This document shows, piece by piece, positions 9,217 through 17,883 of a stretch of 64,000 nt of DNA. Below the pieces are notes generated by a model. That model saw only the letters and a list, made by a program, of their open reading frames with translations, searched no databases and had not been told where the DNA came from. The stretch is from contig CAJUAP010000012.1 of NCBI GenBank assembly GCA_910584435.1, forward strand, positions 1 to 64,000, read 5' to 3'. This DNA is from an uncultured Acetatifactor sp. GTDB taxonomy: Bacteria > Bacillota > Clostridia > Lachnospirales > Lachnospiraceae. The first letter of the stretch is position 1. Each line of letters starts with the position of its first letter. The position numbers were made by a program, and so were the translations under genes.

Positions 9217-9560
9217 AAATTGTGGTGAAGGGTCAGGAAAAAGGCCGGGATGGAAGGGTCAGGAAAAAGTCCGGAATGGAAAGGCCAGGATAGATAGACC
9301 AAGGTAAAAGATCAGGAAAAGTCCGGGATGGAAAGGCCAGGAAAAAGGCCGGGATAGATAGACCAGGATAAAAGATCAGGAAAAGGCTGGGATGGAAAGA
9401 CCAGGAAAAAGGCCGGGATAGATAGACCAGGATAAAAGACCAGGAAAAGGCTGGAATGGAAAGGCCAGGAAAAAGGCCGGGATAGAAAGACCAGGAAAAG
9501 TCCAGGATGGAAAGACTAGGAAAAAGGCCGGGATAGAAAATCCAGGATAAAAAACCAGGA
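9217..9560 (+). repeat. A/G-rich tandem repeat, 64-bp higher-order period
   Basis: Units beginning CCGGGATAGATAGACC recur at 9349, 9413 and 9477, exactly 64 bp apart, and each is built of related 20-22 bp subunits (GGAAAAGGCC, GATGGAAAGACCAGG). The array is strongly purine-biased on the plus strand and contains no open frame or unique spacers. It occupies the untranslated leader between the promoter block at 9119 and the HTH gene at 9622. Confidence 0.88.
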
Positions 9561-9621
9561 AGAAAGATTGTAATAAAAAGGTTACGATAGAAAGATTACA
9601 ATAGAAAGATTACCCAAAAGT

Positions 9622-10317
9622 ATGAGTTATGAAAATGCATTGCAGAGGTTAAGGGACGAGCGCGGAAGAATGTCTGTCACGCAGGAACAGATGAGCCGTT
9701 TTATTCATATCAGCCAGAGTTATTACAGCAAAGTGGAACGGGGGGAGCGGCTTCTGGCATATTATGAATTAAAGTCCATGTGTGAACACGGCATGGATGT
9801 GCATTTCATTTTTACAGGCCAGCGGTGCAGCGGAAGGTATAAAGATTTTTTCGTTAAGTTAGAGTATGCCGAACTGCTGGGACATTTGAATATCCTGTCT
9901 GCAGTGGTGAAATATTTTTATGTAACCCGGGCCGGAGCGCACTGGGAATCCCTGTACAGACAGGTAGCGTATCTGGGATGTGTGGAAGAATACAGGAAGA
10001 CAGAGGGAAATGTATTCTACGGGTTGAGGAAACAGCTGGACTGGCCGCAGCAGAAGATGGCCGGAAAGCTGGGTGTAGATGTGAAGAAGCTGCGTGCGCT
10101 GGAGAACAGCAAAACTCTTCCGGACAGTGAGCTTGTATATAAGCTGTATGATATGTATTGTATTCCTCCGGCGGCCGTACTGAAGGATGCGGAAGGAATG
10201 GCAAATGTGATAGGCTGTTTACTGGAAATGATGGAGAAGGATAAGGGGGAGTTTGTGTTCCGGTTTCTGAGGGAACTTCATGCTGCAGCCTTATTGTCTG
10301 CTTCGGCAAGGATATAA
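9622..10317 (+). CDS. Transcriptional regulator with two HTH domains
   Basis: A 231-residue protein. Residues about 5-60 form an XRE-type helix-turn-helix (LRDERGRM, TQEQMSRFIHIS, YYSKVERG). A second HTH-like module lies near residues 130-190 (NVFYGLRKQLDWPQQKMAGK, then VKKLRALENSKTL). The two halves may bind DNA as a pseudo-dimer. It is the first gene of the intact regulatory locus HTH - LytTR B - LytTR A that precedes the biosynthetic cluster. A decayed copy exists at 232-820. The preceding AT-rich leader has no strong ribosome binding site, which is unusual and may mean weak or regulated translation. Confidence 0.85.
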   Translation: MSYENALQRLRDERGRMSVTQEQMSRFIHISQSYYSKVERGERLLAYYELKSMCEHGMDVHFIFTGQRCSGRYKDFFVKLEYAELLGHLNILSAVVKYFYVTRAGAHWESLYRQVAYLGCVEEYRKTEGNVFYGLRKQLDWPQQKMAGKLGVDVKKLRALENSKTLPDSELVYKLYDMYCIPPAAVLKDAEGMANVIGCLLEMMEKDKGEFVFRFLRELHAAALLSASARI

Positions 10318-10395
10318 GAGGTGGATTCTGGTATTGGCAATCATGGAGATACAGTGGGAAGAGTATAACAGTGCAAATGAGAAAGAGGTACGAAG

Positions 10396-11124
10396 ATGGG
10401 GAAGAAACTGGTAGTTGGTATTTGTGACGGGGAGGAAGCAGAAGCAGTCCGCGTCAGAGATGAATTTTGCAGGTGCATGGCTGCTCTTGGTGAACCAGAA
10501 GCGGAAATGCACCTGTTCTGTAATGGAAGAAATTTATACGAAAGCCGATGCACATGTTCGTATGATTTGGTATTTATGGACTTGGACCTGCCTGAGATAG
10601 ATGGAATGGAGTTGGCCGGATTGCTGGGGATGCATAACCGGGAATTGCGGATTATATTTGTGTCCGCACAGGAAGAGAGAGTATTTGATACCTACGAATG
10701 TATGCCGCTGTGGTTTGTCAGGAAGAGTCAGCTGTCAGCGGATATGTCCAGGGCAGTCAATAAATATTTCCAGGTGACGGCATTCATGCATTTCAATTTA
10801 AGAACAAAAGACGGGAGCAGACATCGGAATGTGGCATTGGGCAATATCCTTTATCTTGAATGTTCCGGGCATACTGTGACGGTGCGGCTCACTGACGGAA
10901 CATCTTATCATGTATACGGAAGCCTGAAATCATTGGAGCAGGAACTGGCCGGATATGGATTCCTGCGCATACATAAGAATTACCTGGTGAATCTGCAGTA
11001 TGTAAGGGAGGCAGGAAACAGGTCACTGCTGCTGTGCAATGGGATGGAGCTTTATTTTGGAGCGAATAAAAAGAAATTGATTATTGAAGCAGTGGAGAAG
11101 TACCAGAAGAGGATGAGGGGATGA
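10396..11124 (+). CDS. LytTR-family response regulator (type B, locus 2)
   Basis: Paralogue of the 2105-2830 protein along its whole 242 residues. Receiver domain with VGICD at residues 7-11 and phospho-acceptor D62 (MDLDLPEIDGMEL), then a LytTR domain from about residue 135 (YLECSGHTVTVRL, FLRIHKNYLVNLQYV). GAAAGAGG lies 8-9 bases before the ATG. No kinase gene is in the window, so phosphorylation must come from elsewhere or the protein acts independently. It sits between the HTH gene and the type A regulator and is a candidate controller of the cluster starting at 12457. Confidence 0.9.
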   Translation: MGKKLVVGICDGEEAEAVRVRDEFCRCMAALGEPEAEMHLFCNGRNLYESRCTCSYDLVFMDLDLPEIDGMELAGLLGMHNRELRIIFVSAQEERVFDTYECMPLWFVRKSQLSADMSRAVNKYFQVTAFMHFNLRTKDGSRHRNVALGNILYLECSGHTVTVRLTDGTSYHVYGSLKSLEQELAGYGFLRIHKNYLVNLQYVREAGNRSLLLCNGMELYFGANKKKLIIEAVEKYQKRMRG

Positions 11125-11144
11125 CGAGAAGTGTGTAAAAAATC

Positions 11145-11173
11145 TTGACATAAAACCTTATTTCGGGTATAAA
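11145..11173 (+). promoter_or_regulatory. Sigma-A promoter
   Basis: TTGACA at 11145 and TATAAA at 11168 are separated by 17 bases, a near-consensus vegetative promoter. It would start a transcript with a leader of about 245 bases before the type A regulator at 11426. Confidence 0.7.
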
Positions 11174-11309
11174 TGAAGTTAGAATAATAATATTCGTTTC
11201 AAACAAACGTTACTGTCAGACATCGGCTTTTATTTCTGCAAATTACAAAAAATATACAAGTGGTTTAAAACATGTTTTGCAAAAATCAGAGTTTGTGTTA
11301 AAACAATAA

Positions 11310-11360
11310 AATTAAATAGTCCTAAATCGGTGCATTATGGGCGTGAAAGATGGTATAAAA
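11310..11360 (+). promoter_or_regulatory. Second copy of conserved promoter block
   Basis: TAGTCCTAAATCGGTGCATT, then ATGGG, with TATAAA at 11354, 25 bases after GGTGCATT, mirrors 9119-9175. Together with the vegetative promoter at 11145 this would give the type A regulator two promoters, one probably activator-dependent. Confidence 0.5.
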
Positions 11361-11425
11361 GGGGCATAGGCTGCCCGGAATTTCCTGCCATCGAATTATT
11401 TTTTTAATGCTAAAGGGGAATTGCG

Positions 11426-12148
11426 TTGAAAAAGATACTGATTTTAGATGACGATCCAGCGATGCTTGCGCACATGAATGCGCTTGTGGGCGAGCTGGAT
11501 GTGAAAAGTACTGTTTTTGCTTATGATAATGTGAAGGATGCATATCAATGCGCCATGGAATATGAAATTGATCTGTTTCTAATCGATATTATTCTGGATA
11601 TGAGGCGTCCGGGGGATTTGTCAGGGCTTAAGTTCGTGGATAGTATTAGGAAGGTGAGACATTATGGGCTTACTCCGGTGATATTTGTAACTTCACTGCA
11701 GGATGAAAAATTGTATATTTATGAAAAGCTGCATTGCTATAGTCTTATAGAGAAGCCCTTGGAGCCGGGACGATTCAAGAAGCTTGTCTGGGAGTGTCTG
11801 TCTGTTCCTGAACGGAGGAAGGAAAGCAAAACCGTATACTTTCGTAAAGATGGTGTTATCTTTGCGGTTGAGAGGGAAGATATCGTATATGCAGAGTGTG
11901 CTAACCATGCGATGAACATTTATACCCGGAACAAAGATATGCTGTCAGTGCCGTATCTTACATTAAAAGGATTTCTGGAGCAGCTTGACAGCCCTGATAT
12001 GATACGATGCAGTCGTAGTGCGATTATCAATAAAACTTTTGTACATAATGTGGATATCTCTAATCGTTTCATTCAGCTGAAGAATGGGTTAGGCAGAGTG
12101 GAAATAGGGGAAAAATATAAAAAGGATATAAGGGATGCCTTTCAATAA
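11426..12148 (+). CDS. LytTR-family response regulator (type A, locus 2)
   Basis: A 240-residue regulator starting with TTG (GGGGAA box 7 bases upstream; no ATG is in a sensible place). Receiver with D8-D9 pocket and phospho-acceptor D54, then LytTR domain (YAECANHAMNIY, CSRSAIINKTFVHNVD). It is highly similar to 842-1564. Unlike locus 1 there is no kinase tail after it: a terminator follows within 10 bp. It is the gene nearest the biosynthetic cluster, whose upstream DNA carries LytTR-like direct repeats. Confidence 0.9.
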   Translation: MKKILILDDDPAMLAHMNALVGELDVKSTVFAYDNVKDAYQCAMEYEIDLFLIDIILDMRRPGDLSGLKFVDSIRKVRHYGLTPVIFVTSLQDEKLYIYEKLHCYSLIEKPLEPGRFKKLVWECLSVPERRKESKTVYFRKDGVIFAVEREDIVYAECANHAMNIYTRNKDMLSVPYLTLKGFLEQLDSPDMIRCSRSAIINKTFVHNVDISNRFIQLKNGLGRVEIGEKYKKDIRDAFQ

Positions 12149-12154
12149 CATGTG

Positions 12155-12181
12155 GGACAGTTGATGAAACTGTCCTTTTTT
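12155..12181 (+). terminator. Intrinsic terminator
   Basis: Stem GGACAGTT/AACTGTCC with loop GATGA is followed by six T. It closes the regulatory locus, so the cluster downstream needs its own promoter. Confidence 0.9.
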
Positions 12182-12224
12182 GTGCGTTTTTATGATGACA
12201 TCCTGAACAAACAGGTATCAGAAA

Positions 12225-12369
12225 ATATGAACCTAATGTGGTGTTTTTTGTATTAAACCATGGTATTAGTGGGCAGATACGGGGATATAACTGGACAAAG
12301 TGGTATTTTAGTAAAAAAATACAGGGTTATAAACAAAAAAAACAAATAACGGCAAAGGAATGTTATAAT
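12225..12369 (+). promoter_or_regulatory. LytTR-type operator/promoter of biosynthetic cluster
   Basis: Similar in sequence to 1805-1949. Direct repeats start at 12239 (TGGTGTTTTTTG) and 12261 (TGGTATTAGTGG), 22 bp apart, with a further copy at 12301 (TGGTATTTTAG). A consensus -10 box TATAAT lies at 12364, exactly 103 bp from the second repeat, the same distance as in locus 1 (1841 to 1944). The -35 position reads AACAAA, far from consensus. I infer an activator-dependent promoter for the genes from 12457 on. Confidence 0.55.
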
Positions 12370-12456
12370 GAAGAAAGAAAAATAATCAAGGAAAAATAAA
12401 AGATAGAATAAAAAGAAGAAAGAATAATAACTAAAAGAATAGATTAGGAAGCAGGT

Positions 12457-13170
12457 ATGAAAAAAGTACTATTTATTACAGGGGCATCAGGGAGCTTGGG
12501 TAAAAGCATTTGTGAACAGTTCGGCAGGAATAGATATTATATTGTTTCGATTGGACGGCATGTTTTGGATTATGTGGATGAGAATATTATTTTTGACTTG
12601 GGTTTACTGAAAAATACCGATCAAATTGAAGAAAACATTGGAAGTATTTTAGCACATAATGAGTATGAAGAAATTCTGCTTATTCATGCGGCAGGAATAT
12701 ATTATAAAAAGGAACTTCCCATTGAAAAGAAGGAACAGGATGAATTTGCCAAAATGTTTCAAATTCATTGTAATTCGTTATTTATACTGGTGAATGCATT
12801 AGTGGATTATTGGAAGAAGATGCAGAAGGGAAATATAGTGGTTGTTTCAAGTAATTTGGTTGAAAGGGTTAATAGGGGAACACTATTTTATATAGCTACA
12901 AAAGGATGTCTGGAAAGTATGGTGAAGCAATTGGCATCGGATTTGGGGCGGATAGGGGTCAGGTGTAATTCAGTTTCTCCCGGCTTGTTCCTGAGTAATA
13001 TGAATATGGCAGCAAGCGGGTTTTCCAAAATTGCACAGAATACGCCGTTAGGACGTATAGGAACTTCTGCGGATATTGCCAAGGTGATTTATGCATTGAC
13101 AGACGAAAATTTATATTGGGTAAACGGTGAGAATATCATAGTTGACGGAGGAAACTCAAATGAGTTCTGA
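12457..13170 (+). CDS. SDR-family NAD(P)-dependent oxidoreductase
   Basis: First gene of the cluster, 237 residues. The classical short-chain dehydrogenase signature is complete: cofactor motif TGASGSLG at residues 8-15, HAAG at 77-80 in place of NNAG, catalytic S131/S132, and Y145-x3-K149 (YIATK). It should oxidise a hydroxyl or reduce a ketone with NAD(P)H; in a nucleoside pathway a sugar hydroxyl is a plausible substrate, but that is inference. Its last codons overlap the next gene by 11 bp and contain that gene's ribosome binding site, so translation is probably coupled. AGGAAGCAGGT precedes the ATG. Confidence 0.88.
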   Translation: MKKVLFITGASGSLGKSICEQFGRNRYYIVSIGRHVLDYVDENIIFDLGLLKNTDQIEENIGSILAHNEYEEILLIHAAGIYYKKELPIEKKEQDEFAKMFQIHCNSLFILVNALVDYWKKMQKGNIVVVSSNLVERVNRGTLFYIATKGCLESMVKQLASDLGRIGVRCNSVSPGLFLSNMNMAASGFSKIAQNTPLGRIGTSADIAKVIYALTDENLYWVNGENIIVDGGNSNEF

Positions 13171-14122
13171 CAGACCTTCTTTTCCTAAGGTAATAGAATT
13201 TCAAACATTGTCGAAATGCAATGGGTATTGCACTACCTGTCCGTATCGGAATCTGGCGAAAAATCAGGTAAGCCGGAGAATGACGGACGAAATGATAGAA
13301 AAAATTATTTCCGAGTGCGATGAACATAAAGGCGAAATTGAAAGAATCATACCCTATATGAATAATGAGCCGTCTTTAGATGTTAGATTCATTGAGGTTC
13401 TGCGCCGGATAAAAAAGGAAAACCATTTTATAGAATTATCTACCAATTTCTCAGGAATCACGGAAGATATCATGGGAGTGATAATCAAAGAGGAGCTGAT
13501 AGATGATTTGAGGATCAGTTTTTTCGGCGGAAATGAAAAATATTATAGTGAATTGATGCCGGGTCTCAGATTTGAGACAAACTTGAAAATGATTCACAAG
13601 TTTATTGATATGAACCAAAGGGCGGGACTGCCTGTCAAATACCAGATCATTGCTATCCTGTGTCCATGGATTCATATGGAGGATAATCTGGGGCTTCTTC
13701 ATAATATTTTCCCTGATTCACAAATCCATGTATTCGGCTTCCTGGACAGGGCAGGAAATGTAGCGGAACATAAAAATGAGGTGCTTTATAATAAAGATGA
13801 TACATCGGTGCTTTGCGGCTGTGGATTAAACAGACCATATGAACGGATTTGTATTCTTGCAGATGGAAATGCAGTGCTTTGTTCTCAAGATTGGGGAGAG
13901 GAAGCAATTGTAGGAAACGTAACAGAAGATGGCATTGGAAAGGTATGGAATGGAAAGCGTTTTGAATGGTTTAGAAAGGCAATTAAGGGAGAAATCAGGG
14001 CAGAAAATGAACTTATTTGTCATAGATGTAAGCTTGCGGAATTAGTATCAGATGGTTTCGCGTATCCTAATTTTGCAGGAGATGAGTATATTTCTCAGGA
14101 CGGTATAAAAAAGGTTACATAG
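13160..14122 (+). CDS. Radical SAM/SPASM-domain protein
   Basis: A 320-residue enzyme. The [4Fe-4S] SAM-cleaving motif C20-NGY-C24-TT-C27 is present near the N terminus. The C-terminal quarter has the cysteine pattern of a SPASM or twitch domain: CGCG, then CSQDWGEEAIVGNV, then CHRC. Such enzymes carry out radical chemistry on peptides, sugars or small molecules. GGAGG lies 8 bases before ATG 13160; the upstream TTG at 13142 is less likely. It has no adjacent precursor peptide gene, which argues against a simple RiPP role. Confidence 0.85.
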   Translation: MSSDRPSFPKVIEFQTLSKCNGYCTTCPYRNLAKNQVSRRMTDEMIEKIISECDEHKGEIERIIPYMNNEPSLDVRFIEVLRRIKKENHFIELSTNFSGITEDIMGVIIKEELIDDLRISFFGGNEKYYSELMPGLRFETNLKMIHKFIDMNQRAGLPVKYQIIAILCPWIHMEDNLGLLHNIFPDSQIHVFGFLDRAGNVAEHKNEVLYNKDDTSVLCGCGLNRPYERICILADGNAVLCSQDWGEEAIVGNVTEDGIGKVWNGKRFEWFRKAIKGEIRAENELICHRCKLAELVSDGFAYPNFAGDEYISQDGIKKVT

Positions 14123-14167
14123 AATGGCAAAGTACGATGGATGAAATCCGAAAGGAAAAGCGGCAGT

Positions 14168-15217
14168 ATGGATTATAGAATTAAGTACAGATATGAAGAT
14201 TTTATAGTAAATGAAGTGTCTATGATAAATTATTTGGATTTAAAGGAATATGGACAGTATACATACTTTTACATTACAAAGAGAGGGATATCTTCATTTG
14301 AACTTGCAGAACATGTTGCGAAAATATTTGAATGTGCTGTCAGCCAAATTACTTTTTCCGGGTTAAAAGATGAAGAGGGCATAACTTCACAGTTAATGGC
14401 TGTGAATAAATCTTTGGACAGGGATAGGACACTGGCAGTCATACGGTCTTTCCATGATTCTAATCTGCTTGAAATGAAATTGTTAGGATATTCTGATCAC
14501 GGATTGAAAATAGGAAAGCTGCTGGGAAACAGCTTTAAAATATGTATCAGAAATCTTGATGCCGCATTGATAGAACATATGAAAAGCCATATGGTCAGCA
14601 ATAGGTATTTTATGCCGTTTGTAAATTATTATGACGATCAAAGATTTGGAATGCCGGGAAGGGTTAAAAATACTCATAAAATAGGAGAGGCTATCATTCA
14701 TGACGATTTAGGCAGGGCGGTAGACGAGTATGTAAAGGCGAATCCTGCAATTGAGCTATTGGAAATCCCGTCCCAGGGCCCGGCCTTAGAAGTGTTTTCC
14801 AGGATAGAACCGGATAAATATGTATTTTTTCTGAATTCACATATGAGCTATCATTGGAACGAAAAAGTGGAACATATCATAAAAGATAATACAGATACAT
14901 TATGTTATGTGCCTTGTGAAGTTCATAATTGGGCTATTCCATTGAACGTAACAAACCTTATTGCAAGTGTGGGAATGGAAACGGAGTATTGTTACTATAA
15001 ATATTCTGCAGACGGGCTGACTGTGAAGAAGTCGCAAAGGAAAATTTTTGATTTTGCCACATTGTATTTTTCTGATTTTGACAGGGATGAATTTTTTGAC
15101 GGAAAATATAAAATGAGCGTGTCTTTTTTCCTGAATTCGGGACAATATGCAACAATGGTATTGAAACAGCTTATGATGAGATTGGAACAAGAGTATGAAA
15201 AGGTTAAGCTTAGATAA
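14168..15217 (+). CDS. TruD-type pseudouridine synthase homologue
   Basis: About 349 residues, the length of E. coli TruD. The family blocks occur in order: EDFIVNEV (residues 10-17), FSGLKDEEGITSQ with the expected catalytic nucleophile D68, GNSFKICIRNL near 127-137, and NYYDDQRFG, equivalent to NYFGxQRFG. TruD makes pseudouridine-13 in tRNA-Glu. Here the gene lies inside a secondary-metabolism operon, so I infer that it makes a pseudouridine-type C-nucleoside, as recalled for pseudouridimycin and malayamycin. The start is uncertain: AAAGGA precedes 14168 by 11 bases, while ATG 14141 has no clear box. The end overlaps the ATP-grasp gene by 23 bp. Confidence 0.88.
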   Translation: MDYRIKYRYEDFIVNEVSMINYLDLKEYGQYTYFYITKRGISSFELAEHVAKIFECAVSQITFSGLKDEEGITSQLMAVNKSLDRDRTLAVIRSFHDSNLLEMKLLGYSDHGLKIGKLLGNSFKICIRNLDAALIEHMKSHMVSNRYFMPFVNYYDDQRFGMPGRVKNTHKIGEAIIHDDLGRAVDEYVKANPAIELLEIPSQGPALEVFSRIEPDKYVFFLNSHMSYHWNEKVEHIIKDNTDTLCYVPCEVHNWAIPLNVTNLIASVGMETEYCYYKYSADGLTVKKSQRKIFDFATLYFSDFDRDEFFDGKYKMSVSFFLNSGQYATMVLKQLMMRLEQEYEKVKLR

Positions 15218-16499
15218 TATTTCGCCGTATGAGAACTGTGAAGTGCGTAGAATCTGGTGGTTGAATATTGGGTGTGAAAGATATTGGTCAAATTCCGGCA
15301 TGGCAATACCAGAAATAAAAGGCAATCATGAAGTATATTTGGTTCAGAGTATGGAGACATTATTGTTCTTAACAGCAAGGAGCAATGACATAGTAATATT
15401 GTCAAAAGAACCTGAATATGGAATCGTAGAGGAATTGACAAGATATAGAGGGGAAACGCCGCGCATTGAAATATTGGAGGAAGATAATCATCACAAATTT
15501 ATTTCTGAAAGAATTTATCATAATAAAAGAATGATGAAGCTGTTATATGATTTGCCTGATAAAGACCATTGGATATTAATGCCTTTTGGGGTTACTAAAT
15601 TTGATGTGGATATTGAACAGGCTGCAGGCATTCCGTTATTTATGACAGATAACGTGAATCTGATTTCAGCTGTCAACAGTAAAATCTATGCGAGAAAAAT
15701 GTCTCAGGAATCAGGTTTTTCAACACTTGAAGGCTATATATGTAAGAATGCAGAGGAAATCGAAAGCTGTATTGAGAACTTCCATAAAGAAGAGGGTTTT
15801 GTGCCATGTGTGATAAAAGAGCCATATAGTGCATCGGGTAAAGGGCTTTTCTGGCTTCAGAATCAAGACAGAGCAAGACAGTTTATTCGGTTTTTCAAAA
15901 AGAGATGTATTGGAGAATGCATCCTTGAAGAATGGTGTCAGGTAAAACATGATTTAAACTATCAACTTTATATTACGAAGGAAGGAGATATCTTCCGTTC
16001 GCCCTTAAAAAGACAGTTTGTTAAAAACGGGGTTTATGAGGGAGGCTGTGATATTGCCGATGAGGCGGTGCTGTCTGGAGATAAGATATATGAATGTGTG
16101 AATAAAATCGGGCATAAATTGTATTGTTCAGGATATTGGGGAATTTTGAGCATTGATGCAATCATGGATGTGGAAGATAATTTCATACCGGTTATCGAGA
16201 TAAACGGCAGATTGTCGTTATCATCCTATTTTACACTGGCTGAAATTCAGGGGGCGGCAGACGGTGTGGAAAAATGTTATAAGTACTATAATATATTACC
16301 CAATATCAGCCTGCGCTTATTACAAGAAATATTAACCCCGTTCTTATACAGGGAAGGGACAGGCGTCATTGTATGCAGCTATTATGAAGGAAAGGATACG
16401 GGTGAAAACGGGAGATTATTTCTGCTGTATTTAGTGGAGGATTTGAACCGCATAGGGATGATAGAACGGGTATTAAAAGCATATATTGTATCAATATAG
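15195..16499 (+). CDS. ATP-grasp ligase
   Basis: A 434-residue protein with ATP-grasp features: nucleotide-binding K208 in VIKEPYSASGKGLFW (residues 206-220), the strand ECILEEWCQ near 240-247, and metal-binding E334-I-N336-G-R338. ATP-grasp enzymes activate a carboxylate as acyl phosphate and join it to an amine or thiol. It reads in another frame over the last 23 bp of the TruD-like gene, so translation is coupled. A natural role is to attach an amino acid or other acid to the nucleoside core, or to load the carrier protein at 23165; this is inference. Confidence 0.85.
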   Translation: MKRLSLDNISPYENCEVRRIWWLNIGCERYWSNSGMAIPEIKGNHEVYLVQSMETLLFLTARSNDIVILSKEPEYGIVEELTRYRGETPRIEILEEDNHHKFISERIYHNKRMMKLLYDLPDKDHWILMPFGVTKFDVDIEQAAGIPLFMTDNVNLISAVNSKIYARKMSQESGFSTLEGYICKNAEEIESCIENFHKEEGFVPCVIKEPYSASGKGLFWLQNQDRARQFIRFFKKRCIGECILEEWCQVKHDLNYQLYITKEGDIFRSPLKRQFVKNGVYEGGCDIADEAVLSGDKIYECVNKIGHKLYCSGYWGILSIDAIMDVEDNFIPVIEINGRLSLSSYFTLAEIQGAADGVEKCYKYYNILPNISLRLLQEILTPFLYREGTGVIVCSYYEGKDTGENGRLFLLYLVEDLNRIGMIERVLKAYIVSI

Positions 16500-16509
16500 G
16501 GGGATACGT

Positions 16510-17883
16510 ATGAAAAAGTTTTTACTGATAAGCTATCATGATTCGCTGCCGTTAAATGAAAGAAAATTATTGGAAGGTGCAGATATTCATACGTTTACAC
16601 CTTTTCCCGGTGCTGTTGCTTATCTGGTCAGCAGACTGCATGAGTATCATATCGAGGCAGATTATCTGGTGATCGGCAATGATTATCATGAAACAATTGA
16701 TAAAATAACGGGAAAATATGAATTTGTGGGCATATCAACAACATTTACAGCAAGTATTGATTTGATAAGAAGTATCTGCCTGTCAATCAAAAATAAAATG
16801 GAATGTAAGGTGATAATCGGGGGACCCTATATTGCTGCTAAAATAAAAGAAAGCAGCCATGCGGCACGCAATCACATATTAGGATTTTGTAAAGCGGATA
16901 TCTATATAAACTCGTTTCATGGAGAAGATACTTTGGTGGATATTTTAAAGGAGGCCAGAGGGGATTATGCTTCCATTGGCAATATCTTCTATAAGATGAA
17001 AGAATCTCAATACAATTTTACATTTGAAGAAGCGGATGAAACGGATTTGGAACAGACCATTTATTGGAATTTATTTGAAAATTCCTGTGGGGAATATGTT
17101 AATGTGAGGACATGCATATCCTGTCCGTATTCCTGCGCGTATTGTGCGTTTCCGGCCTATGCGGGTACATATATGGAAAGGTCACTGGAGTCTTTGTTTC
17201 ATGAATTGGATTTGATAGAATCAATGAAGCGTGTGAAAGTAGTTCATTTTATAGATGATACTTTTAATGTCAACAGAAAACGTTTTCGGGAGATTCTGGG
17301 ACGCATAGTGCAGAAGAAATATACATTTAAGTGGCATGGGTACATCCGGGCACAGCTGTTAGATGAGGAAATTGTCCGTTTTATGGCAGAAAGCGGCTGT
17401 CTGGGAGTTTTGCTGGGGGTAGAATCAGGCAGTCAGCGCATGCTGGACGAGATGAATAAGAAGGCACAGATAGAAGACATCGTGCAGAAGCACAGATTGT
17501 TACAGAAATACAATATAACAACCATAGCCTCATTTTTTGTAGGATTTCCCACAGAGACAAAAGAGTCAGTGGAGGATACTTTAAGGGTAATTGATGAAAT
17601 GAAACCGGACTTCTATGAGATAAGGCCGTGGTTTTATAATAGAAATACCCCTGTGTATGAGAGAAGGGAACAATATGGATTAGCTGGCAGCGGCGCTTGT
17701 TACAGTCATAAAACAATGAGTTCACAGGAGGCCGGGAAATGGTGTGACTGGATCATTCAAAATGTGAAGGGGTCTGTTCTGAAAAATATGACAGACTATA
17801 CACTGTTTATGCTGTTGGCAGGCGGAACTGATTTGGATACTATAAAACGGATGGTGGAGGCGTTCAATGAAAAAAGAAGCTGA
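16510..17883 (+). CDS. Radical SAM protein with B12-binding-like N-terminal domain
   Basis: About 457 residues. Residues 1-150 resemble the Rossmann-like cobalamin-binding domain of B12-radical SAM enzymes (VGISTTFTASIDL, CKVIIGGPY), although the cobalamin-ligating DxHxxG motif is not evident. The radical SAM cluster motif is C205-PYS-C209-AY-C212, followed by VVHFIDDTFNVNRKRF and LLGVESGSQRML, both typical of the class. Many members are methyltransferases at unactivated carbon or phosphorus; others do ring rearrangements. The start at 16510 follows AGGGGG; the open frame starts at 16486. It overlaps the next gene by 17 bp. Confidence 0.85.
   Translation: MKKFLLISYHDSLPLNERKLLEGADIHTFTPFPGAVAYLVSRLHEYHIEADYLVIGNDYHETIDKITGKYEFVGISTTFTASIDLIRSICLSIKNKMECKVIIGGPYIAAKIKESSHAARNHILGFCKADIYINSFHGEDTLVDILKEARGDYASIGNIFYKMKESQYNFTFEEADETDLEQTIYWNLFENSCGEYVNVRTCISCPYSCAYCAFPAYAGTYMERSLESLFHELDLIESMKRVKVVHFIDDTFNVNRKRFREILGRIVQKKYTFKWHGYIRAQLLDEEIVRFMAESGCLGVLLGVESGSQRMLDEMNKKAQIEDIVQKHRLLQKYNITTIASFFVGFPTETKESVEDTLRVIDEMKPDFYEIRPWFYNRNTPVYERREQYGLAGSGACYSHKTMSSQEAGKWCDWIIQNVKGSVLKNMTDYTLFMLLAGGTDLDTIKRMVEAFNEKRS

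Noticed and set aside
9217..9560. CRISPR array
   Set aside because: The repeats are contiguous and nearly identical, with no unique spacers and no cas genes nearby.
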